A stretch of 11,561 nt of DNA from contig CADBTK010000160.1 in NCBI GenBank assembly GCA_902797585.1, forward strand, positions 1-11,561, in the 5' to 3' direction. The notes beneath the pieces are model-generated. The model saw nothing but the letters and a program-made list of their open reading frames with translations, was not told the DNA's origin and did not search any database. Source of the DNA: Erysipelothrix rhusiopathiae. GTDB taxonomy: Bacteria > Bacillota_I > Bacilli_A > Erysipelotrichales > Erysipelotrichaceae. Positions 7,002 to 11,561 of the stretch are shown piece by piece. The first letter of the stretch is position 1, and each line of letters begins with the position of its first letter. The position numbers were made by a program, and so were the translations under genes.

Positions 7002-8146
7002 AACAATCTTGTACTATAAAAAAACGAACAGATTTTTCAGAGATGGATTTTTCATGTCTTTTTCTTTTGTATTATCCGCTAATTGGAAAAGAAGCCTCTA
7101 TTCTATATGGCGTTTTACGCTCACTAATAGGGCAGGTGGAAGTAGAACAAATCCGAACATTAACAGGATTTAATCAAGCACGTTTAATGCATGCAAGGAA
7201 GATGTTGGAACAATTTGAATTATTGAATACATATCATAACCCACAAGACCAATCGTGGATTTATGAACTACAAAGTCCTTTATCAGCGGTTGAATTTTTA
7301 CGTCATGACACCTTTAGTCGTTTGTATCTTCAACAAGTAGGATCTCGTCAATTTGATATGGTTAAAGTTTTATTGCAAAAAGAAGAAGATATTCCAACAG
7401 GGTATCAAAATGTGAGTGAAAGTGTAGATATTAGTCCGCTTTCTTCTTGGGATCAAGAAAAAGAAATCACATATGAAAAGATTCGTCCAAATTCTCAAAA
7501 GACATTGCGCATGTCTCAATTTGATTTTGAAACATTTTTAAAAGGGATGGAACATATCTTTCCAAATCAATTACGCACGGAAGAAAACTTAGCACGAATT
7601 GCCCAATTAGCAGACATTCATGGAATTAGTGCATTAGAGATGCGACGTTATGTAATGTTAAGTGTGCATACTCGAACCCATGCTTTTGATTTTGAGAAAT
7701 TAAAAGGATATGTTTATAAGAATCAAAAAGTGATTGAACAACCTAAGAATAGTTATGATATGTCTCCAGTGAAGTTTTTACAAAACTTACAAAAAGGGGC
7801 ACCTGTATCAAAAGCAGATAAGAATTTAATTGAATCGCTTTCTTTGGAATATGGATTTGAAAATGATGTAATCAATGTCTTGATTGAATATACATTGGAA
7901 CAAACCGACCACAAGTTTCCGCGCTCCTATGTAGAAAAAGTAGCAGCTACGTGGGCAAGATTAAATGTACATGATGTAGATAGTGCATTGGCGCAAACAA
8001 AGAAGGTTTCAACAAAGAAACAAGCGACAAATAAAGTGCCAGAATGGTATAGCGATACCCAAACACATCAAGCTTCGGATGAATTAGTAGCCAAAGCTTT
8101 GGAAGTGCAAAAGAAAAGAAAGGGTAAAAACGATGGAGAAAATTAA
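6998..8146 (+). CDS. dnaB: Replication initiation/membrane attachment protein DnaB (DnaD-like domain)
   Basis: This is the Bacillus-type DnaB, a helicase co-loader that works with DnaD and DnaI at oriC and at restart sites; it is not the replicative helicase. The 382-residue protein has an N-terminal winged-helix-like region (about 20-110), a middle segment, and a C-terminal DnaD-like domain (about 255-330) ending in Y311-V-E-K-V-A-A-T-W319, which fits the YxxxIxxxW signature. The last 50 residues are polar and basic. It is somewhat shorter than the Bacillus protein. A GGAG site precedes the ATG. The neighbours coaE and dnaI, with overlaps of 4 and 14 nt, strongly support the assignment. Some annotations would simply call it a DnaD-domain protein. 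Confidence 0.9.
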   Translation: MKQSCTIKKRTDFSEMDFSCLFLLYYPLIGKEASILYGVLRSLIGQVEVEQIRTLTGFNQARLMHARKMLEQFELLNTYHNPQDQSWIYELQSPLSAVEFLRHDTFSRLYLQQVGSRQFDMVKVLLQKEEDIPTGYQNVSESVDISPLSSWDQEKEITYEKIRPNSQKTLRMSQFDFETFLKGMEHIFPNQLRTEENLARIAQLADIHGISALEMRRYVMLSVHTRTHAFDFEKLKGYVYKNQKVIEQPKNSYDMSPVKFLQNLQKGAPVSKADKNLIESLSLEYGFENDVINVLIEYTLEQTDHKFPRSYVEKVAATWARLNVHDVDSALAQTKKVSTKKQATNKVPEWYSDTQTHQASDELVAKALEVQKKRKGKNDGEN

Positions 8147-9053
8147 TAAGGACTTTTTGTTAAAAATGAATTCTATTGATTCGCAAGAGTACCAACAATT
8201 TGAGCAACAACGTTTTCAACAATTCAAACAGAACCCTTTGATTCAACGTTTGATTAATCAATACCAATGGAGTGATAAAGTATTGGATGATAATATGATA
8301 GCTCTTGAATCGATGATAGAAGCTGTACAACGTTGTGAAGGATGTCAAGGTCTATCTTTTTGTCGGCAACCATTAAAAGGAAGAGTATTTTCTGTGCAGC
8401 AGAAAGATGGAGATGTCGTTGAGTGTTACCAAGATTGTAAGTATTCAAAAGAACACCAATCTCAATTTGCTCATCGTCAATATTTTGATATTGCGGATAT
8501 GAATGAGGATGACTTCTTATTGGATTTTAAAAACATTCAATTGGTGGGAGAAAATGAAGAATATGTAAAAACTTATATGCAAGTTGATCACTCTATCGAT
8601 AGTGATAAAGGGGTTTATTTATATGGTCATACAGGTGTTGGTAAAACATACCTAATGGAAGCCTTGGCCAATGAATATGCCAAGAAGAATCAGCGTGTGT
8701 GTTTTTGTCGAGTTCCATTATTAACGCAAAATTTTTATAAAGCGATTAGCGATCAAGAAGAATTAAATACATTATTAAAACGTTTGTATCGTGCCGATGT
8801 ATTATTCTTAGATGATATTGGAGCCGGTAGTATTACCGCATTTACTCGTGATTCATTATTGTTTCCAGTATTAGATGAGCGTTTAACAAAAAATAAGAAA
8901 ACGTACTTCACATCAAATTTTTCCATGGAGGATTTAGCACGTCGTTATTCTGGTTTACAAGAAGCTGGTGACAGTGCGCAAGTGGACCGTTTGATGGATC
9001 GAATCCGAGCATTAAGTCAAGTTGTCTTTTTAAAGGGAGAATCGAGAAGATAA
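8133..9053 (+). CDS. dnaI: Primosomal protein DnaI (helicase loader)
   Basis: DnaI is the AAA+ ATPase that loads the replicative helicase. The 306-residue protein has an N-terminal helicase-binding domain with a cysteine cluster suited to zinc (C68, C71, C77, C98, C102; motif CEGCQGLSFC), then the AAA+ core: Walker A GHTGVGKT (165-172), Walker B LFLDDIG (D227, D228), sensor-like TSNFS (260-264) and a basic RLMDRIRAL segment (286-294) where the arginine finger is expected. An AAGGG site lies upstream inside dnaB, and the genes overlap by 14 nt, so dnaB and dnaI are probably made in a fixed ratio. No terminator follows, so the transcript may read into fba. Confidence 0.95.
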   Translation: MEKINKDFLLKMNSIDSQEYQQFEQQRFQQFKQNPLIQRLINQYQWSDKVLDDNMIALESMIEAVQRCEGCQGLSFCRQPLKGRVFSVQQKDGDVVECYQDCKYSKEHQSQFAHRQYFDIADMNEDDFLLDFKNIQLVGENEEYVKTYMQVDHSIDSDKGVYLYGHTGVGKTYLMEALANEYAKKNQRVCFCRVPLLTQNFYKAISDQEELNTLLKRLYRADVLFLDDIGAGSITAFTRDSLLFPVLDERLTKNKKTYFTSNFSMEDLARRYSGLQEAGDSAQVDRLMDRIRALSQVVFLKGESRR

Positions 9054-9056
9054 AAC

Positions 9057-9085
9057 TTTTCAAACACGTAAGAATGGAGTAAAAT
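9057..9085 (+). promoter_or_regulatory. Promoter for fba
   Basis: TTTTCA (9057-9062) and TAAAAT (9080-9085, 5 of 6) are 17 bases apart, with a predicted start near 9092. It lies in the only sizeable gap between dnaI and fba and suits a gene that needs more expression than the operon before it. The -35 is only a 4 of 6 match. Confidence 0.55.
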
Positions 9086-9088
9086 AAA

Positions 9089-9107
9089 TCTAGTAATGGA
9101 AACTAGA
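9089..9107 (+). other. Small inverted repeat in the fba leader
   Basis: TCTAG (9089-9093) and CTAGA (9103-9107) could form a 5-bp hairpin with a 9-base loop at the predicted 5' end of the fba mRNA, just before the ribosome site. It might stabilise the message, but it is short enough to be chance. Confidence 0.25.
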
Positions 9108-9111
9108 AAAT

Positions 9112-9117
9112 AGGAGG
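9112..9117 (+). promoter_or_regulatory. Consensus Shine-Dalgarno of fba
   Basis: AGGAGG lies 7 bases before the ATG at 9125. It is the strongest ribosome site in the window and contrasts with the genes here that have none. Confidence 0.9.
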
Positions 9118-9124
9118 AAATATT

Positions 9125-9994
9125 ATGTTAGTATCTGCTACAGAAATGATTAACAAAGCTCATGAAGGTCATTACGCTATTGGTGCATTTAACATCAACA
9201 ACATGGAATGGATCAAAGCAATCTTATTGGCATGTGAAGCTAAAAAATCCCCAGTTATGTTAGGAGTCAGCGAAGGTGCTGGTAAATACATGTGTGGGTA
9301 TGACAACGTTGTTGGAATGGTAAAAAACATCCACGACAACTTAGGAATTACAGTTCCTGTAGCTCTTCACTTGGACCACGGTTCTTTTGAAGGAGCAAAA
9401 GCTTGTATCGAAGCTGGATTTACTTCTGTAATGTTTGACGGAAGCCACTACGACTTCGAAGAAAACGTAGAAAAATCTAAAGAAATCATCGCTTTAGCAC
9501 ACTCTAAAGGAATCTCTGTAGAATGTGAAGTTGGTGGAATCGGTGGAGAAGAAGACGGTGTCGTTTCTAACGGTGAATTAGCTGACCCACAAGAATGTGC
9601 AGCAATCGCTGAATTAGGTGTAGACTTCTTAGCTGCTGGTATCGGAAACATCCACGGAAAATACCCTGCTGACTGGGCTGGATTAAACTTTGACCGTTTG
9701 GCAGAAATTCAAGAAACTACAAATGGTAAACCATTAGTATTACACGGAGGATCTGGTATTCCACGTGAACAAGTACAAAAAGCTATCGAATTAGGTGTTT
9801 CTAAAGTAAACGTAAACACTGAATGTCAATTAGTGTTCGCGGATGCTACTCGCAAATACATCGAAGCTGGAAAAGACCAAGAAGGTAAAGGATACGACCC
9901 TCGTAAATTGTTGAAACCAGGAACTGATGCAATTCAAGAATTGGTTGAAGACATGGTTGAAAACTTCTTCGGTTCTGCTGGAAAAGCTGAATAA
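9125..9994 (+). CDS. fba: Class II fructose-1,6-bisphosphate aldolase
   Basis: This is the zinc-dependent aldolase of glycolysis and gluconeogenesis, interconverting fructose 1,6-bisphosphate with glyceraldehyde 3-phosphate and dihydroxyacetone phosphate in the cytosol. It has 289 residues, standard for the Bacillus-type class IIA enzyme. The catalytic D84 and zinc ligand H85 lie in LHLDHGS; further zinc ligands are H177 (GNIHGKY) and H207 (LVLHGGSG), and E135 suits the second metal site. The DGSHYDFEENV and NVNTECQ segments are also typical. Codon use differs from the neighbours: Asn, Asp, His, Phe, Tyr and Ile favour C-ending codons, the usual sign of high expression. It has its own promoter, an ideal ribosome site and a strong terminator. 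Confidence 0.97.
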   Translation: MLVSATEMINKAHEGHYAIGAFNINNMEWIKAILLACEAKKSPVMLGVSEGAGKYMCGYDNVVGMVKNIHDNLGITVPVALHLDHGSFEGAKACIEAGFTSVMFDGSHYDFEENVEKSKEIIALAHSKGISVECEVGGIGGEEDGVVSNGELADPQECAAIAELGVDFLAAGIGNIHGKYPADWAGLNFDRLAEIQETTNGKPLVLHGGSGIPREQVQKAIELGVSKVNVNTECQLVFADATRKYIEAGKDQEGKGYDPRKLLKPGTDAIQELVEDMVENFFGSAGKAE

Positions 9995-10007
9995 TTATTA
10001 CGAATGT

Positions 10008-10033
10008 GGAGATGAGAAATCATCTCCTTTTTT
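10008..10033 (+). terminator. Rho-independent terminator after fba
   Basis: An 8-bp perfect stem, GGAGATGA (10008-10015) with TCATCTCC (10020-10027), is closed by a GAAA tetraloop and followed by six T. It is strong, and likely also ends any polA-operon read-through. It separates fba from the glycosyltransferase gene. Confidence 0.93.
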
Positions 10034-10034
10034 A

Positions 10035-10043
10035 TGTTAATAT
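10035..10043 (+). promoter_or_regulatory. Candidate extended -10 promoter of the glycosyltransferase gene (leaderless)
   Basis: TGTTAATAT has the TG extension and a 4 of 6 hexamer (10038-10043). Transcription would start 7 bases on, at 10050, the A of the ATG. An in-frame TAA at 10044-10046 rules out any upstream start, and no Shine-Dalgarno is present between the terminator T tract and the ATG. AT-rich sequence makes chance matches likely, so confidence is moderate. Confidence 0.45.
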
Positions 10044-10049
10044 TAAATT

Positions 10050-10989
10050 ATGAAAACAAAACCACTTTGCAGTGTCATTGTGCCTGTGTATCAAGTACGA
10101 GATACTTTACAATCATGTGTTGAATCAATCTTCCATCAAACATATCCAAATCTAGAAATTATATTGGTTGATGATGGTTCTACGGATGGTTCTCAACAAT
10201 TATGTGATCAACTTGCTTCGCAAAATTCTTGTATTCAAGTCATTCACCAAGCCAATTGTGGATTGGGGGGGGGCAAGGAATGCCGGCTTAGCGAAATGCA
10301 AAGGACAATATATTGGGTTTGTCGATAGTGATGATACGATTGAGCCAACTATGTATGAAACATTAATTCAAGCCTGTTCACAGCACAATGTACGCTGTTC
10401 TGTTGGTAATATAATTCGTGTGTCAAAAGAAGGACAAAAAACATATAAAACATCTATCACAAGCCCTATTATCATGAATAAAAAACAAATCATTAATAAT
10501 ATAGCTTGTGGTGATAATAGTGTTGAGTTTTCTGCTTGTAATAAAGTCTTTGAACGCTCGTTATTTGAAACAAGACGTTTTCCAGAAGGTGGAAGCTGTG
10601 AAGATTTAGTTCCGGTTTTTGAGGCGATGATGGAAGCAGAATCCATTGTACATATTGGAAGCAATGTTTATAACTATCAATTCGATAACTCTAAGTTAAG
10701 TTCTTTTAGCCAAATTGATGCCAATCAATTTACACAGAGGCTGAAATTGCGATCCTTAATTAAGAAAGAAGATTCTTCTTGTCTTGAATTTTTTGATAGA
10801 GAATATGTTATTGGAATTCTTTTTTGGAAAATGGAGAGTTATGTAATAAAAGGGATGCCACGATTGCCAATAAGGGAAAAGGTAAAGATTTTTATTGCGT
10901 GTCTACCATATTTTCAACCATCAATTCTTGCACATTGTAAAAGGAAGAAACGTTATATAAAAGTATTCAGGGATTTTCTTTTGTATTAA
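10050..10989 (+). CDS. Family 2 glycosyltransferase, frame split at a G9 tract (candidate phase-variable gene, OFF)
   Basis: As read, the first frame (10050-10328) gives only 92 residues, and the rest lies in the +1 frame (usable from about 10274 to the stop at 10987-10989). Removing one G from the run at 10265-10273 joins them into a 312-residue protein. The joined product has a standard GT-A fold start: SVIVPVYQVRDTL, strand ILVDDGSTDGS, then NCGLGGARNAGL exactly across the break, the metal-binding motif VDSDD, and a CEDLVPVFEA stretch that can hold the catalytic base. Such enzymes usually add sugars to capsule, teichoic acid or surface glycans; the donor and acceptor cannot be told. The truncated product would lack the DxD motif and so be inactive. 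It may instead be a decaying pseudogene or a sequencing error, but both halves are otherwise free of lesions. Confidence 0.85.
10265..10273 (+). repeat. Homopolymer run of nine G inside the glycosyltransferase gene
   Basis: Nine consecutive G encode the GLGG turn just before the ARNAG motif. Runs of this length are very unlikely by chance in such AT-rich DNA. Eight G give the full frame (next in-frame lengths 5 and 11); nine give a stop at 10326-10328. Slipped-strand mispairing or transcriptional slippage could switch the frame. Confidence 0.9.
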
Positions 10990-10994
10990 ATAAT

Positions 10995-11020
10995 GGGAAA
11001 TAGGGATTTCCCTTTTCTTT
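10995..11020 (+). terminator. Rho-independent terminator after the glycosyltransferase gene
   Basis: A 7-bp perfect stem, GGGAAAT (10995-11001) with ATTTCCC (11006-11012), has a 4-base loop and is followed by TTTTCTTT. With the fba terminator it isolates the glycosyltransferase as a single-gene unit. Confidence 0.85.
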
Positions 11021-11032
11021 CGTGTTGAAAAA

Positions 11033-11041
11033 TGATAAAAT
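11033..11041 (+). promoter_or_regulatory. Extended -10 promoter of murA
   Basis: TGATAAAAT matches an extended -10 (TG-n-TAAAAT, hexamer 11036-11041). The -35 region, inside the preceding terminator T tract, is weak. The predicted start near 11048 gives a leader of about 34 nt carrying the AGGGGGTG ribosome site. A TTGAAA at 11025-11030 has no -10 at proper spacing. Confidence 0.5.
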
Positions 11042-11081
11042 CACAATGTTTTAGAAGTAATCATTTAGGGGGTGTAACGGA

Positions 11082-11561
11082 ATGCCATCCGTCATTAAGA
11101 TAGAAGGAGGACATCCTTTAAAAGGGAATGTCCGTATTAGTGGATCAAAAAACTCCACAGTTGCATTAATTCCAGCGTGTGTACTTGCCAATGAGCCAGT
11201 TACTATTTTTGGTGTGCCTGAAATTTCTGATGTACGTGCCTTAATGGCTTTATTGGAAGAGTTGGGTGTAGAAGTACAAGAACGTGCAGAAGGTGAATTA
11301 TATATTGATCCAACCAAAATGCAAAATACACCTATGGTATCTGGTGCCGTAACAAAATTACGCGCTAGTTACTATTTCATGGGAGCTTTATTAGGAAAAT
11401 TTGGACATGCAGAAATTCGTATGCCTGGAGGATGTTATTTAGGACCTCGTCCAATTGATTTGCATCTAAAAGGGTTTGAAGCCTTAGGTGCTGATATTCA
11501 ATATGATAATGGATGTTATATATTGGATGCGCCAAAACTAGTAGGAACTAACATTTTCTTA
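11082..11561 (+). CDS. murA: UDP-N-acetylglucosamine 1-carboxyvinyltransferase, MurZ/MurAB type (5' part)
   Basis: MurA transfers enolpyruvate from PEP to UDP-GlcNAc, the first committed step of peptidoglycan synthesis, in the cytosol. The first 160 codons are present and open to the window edge; the whole enzyme is usually about 420 residues. Visible are the substrate-binding K23-N24 in ISGSKNS, LRASYYFMGALLG, and the PEP loop PGGCYLGPRPIDLH with the catalytic cysteine C118, which is the fosfomycin target, so a sensitive-type enzyme is expected. The wording of these motifs and the linkage to fba match the second Bacillota paralogue (MurAB/MurZ) better than MurAA. The start has AGGGGGTG (11067-11074) 7 bases upstream. 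In Bacillus a transaldolase gene lies between fba and murAB; here a glycosyltransferase takes that place. Confidence 0.95.
   Translation, partial: MPSVIKIEGGHPLKGNVRISGSKNSTVALIPACVLANEPVTIFGVPEISDVRALMALLEELGVEVQERAEGELYIDPTKMQNTPMVSGAVTKLRASYYFMGALLGKFGHAEIRMPGGCYLGPRPIDLHLKGFEALGADIQYDNGCYILDAPKLVGTNIFL

Noticed and set aside
10168..10273. Treating the second half of the glycosyltransferase as a separate gene starting at 10168
   Set aside because: The residues before 10274 in that frame are nonsense overlapping the good GT-A start of the other frame; family similarity begins only at the G tract.
11025..11030. TTGAAA as the -35 of murA
   Set aside because: No -10 lies 16-18 bases downstream; the extended -10 at 11033-11041 is a better explanation.
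1..11561. CRISPR arrays, insertion sequences, prophage or toxin-antitoxin genes
   Set aside because: No regularly spaced repeats, transposase motifs, terminal inverted repeats or small paired genes were seen; gaps between genes are short and explained by promoters and terminators.

Overview
The window looks like a chromosomal segment of a low-GC Bacillota bacterium. Evidence: AT-rich DNA, DnaI plus DnaB/DnaD-type primosome proteins, a DNA polymerase I with a degenerate proofreading domain, a MurZ (MurAB)-type MurA beside class II fba, and purine-rich AGGAGG-like ribosome sites. Compactness and loss of some genes usual at these loci would suit Erysipelotrichia or a related reduced lineage, but that placement is inference and weakly held. 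Almost everything here is core housekeeping; no phage, IS element or CRISPR array is visible.

Layout. 1-36 is the 3' end of a tRNA (probably Asp), followed by a hairpin terminator at 48-79. Converging on it from the minus strand is a thioredoxin-fold lipoprotein gene (78-647), preceded on the same strand by tRNA-His (707-784) and a terminator between them. From 877 every gene is on the plus strand: radC, mreC and mreD (no mreB); polA-mutM-coaE-dnaB-dnaI, a tightly overlapping repair/CoA/primosome block that resembles the Bacillus polA-mutM-coaE-nrdR-dnaB-dnaI neighbourhood without nrdR; then fba with its own promoter, ideal Shine-Dalgarno and strong terminator; then a family 2 glycosyltransferase gene; then the 5' part of murA (murZ type), running off the window.

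Two things stand out. First, the glycosyltransferase frame is broken by exactly one base at a run of nine G residues (10265-10273) in otherwise AT-rich DNA. With eight G the gene would encode a 312-residue protein with an intact GT-A core. This is the classic form of a slipped-strand phase-variable contingency gene, seen here in an OFF length. Sequencing error and ordinary pseudogenization remain alternatives. Second, the three genes whose starts lack any Shine-Dalgarno (the lipoprotein, mreC and the glycosyltransferase) each have a -10 box placed so that transcription should begin at the A of the ATG or 4 nt before it. This suggests leaderless translation, which is uncommon in Bacillota.

How the genes work together: MreC/MreD (rod-shape elongasome), MurA (first committed step of peptidoglycan synthesis) and perhaps the glycosyltransferase serve the envelope. 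PolA, MutM, DnaB and DnaI serve replication and base-excision repair. CoaE ends CoA synthesis and Fba is the glycolytic aldolase. Coding overlaps between polA and dnaI (1, 28, 4 and 14 nt) imply one translationally coupled operon. All gaps between genes are under 300 bases, and their contents are given in the features.
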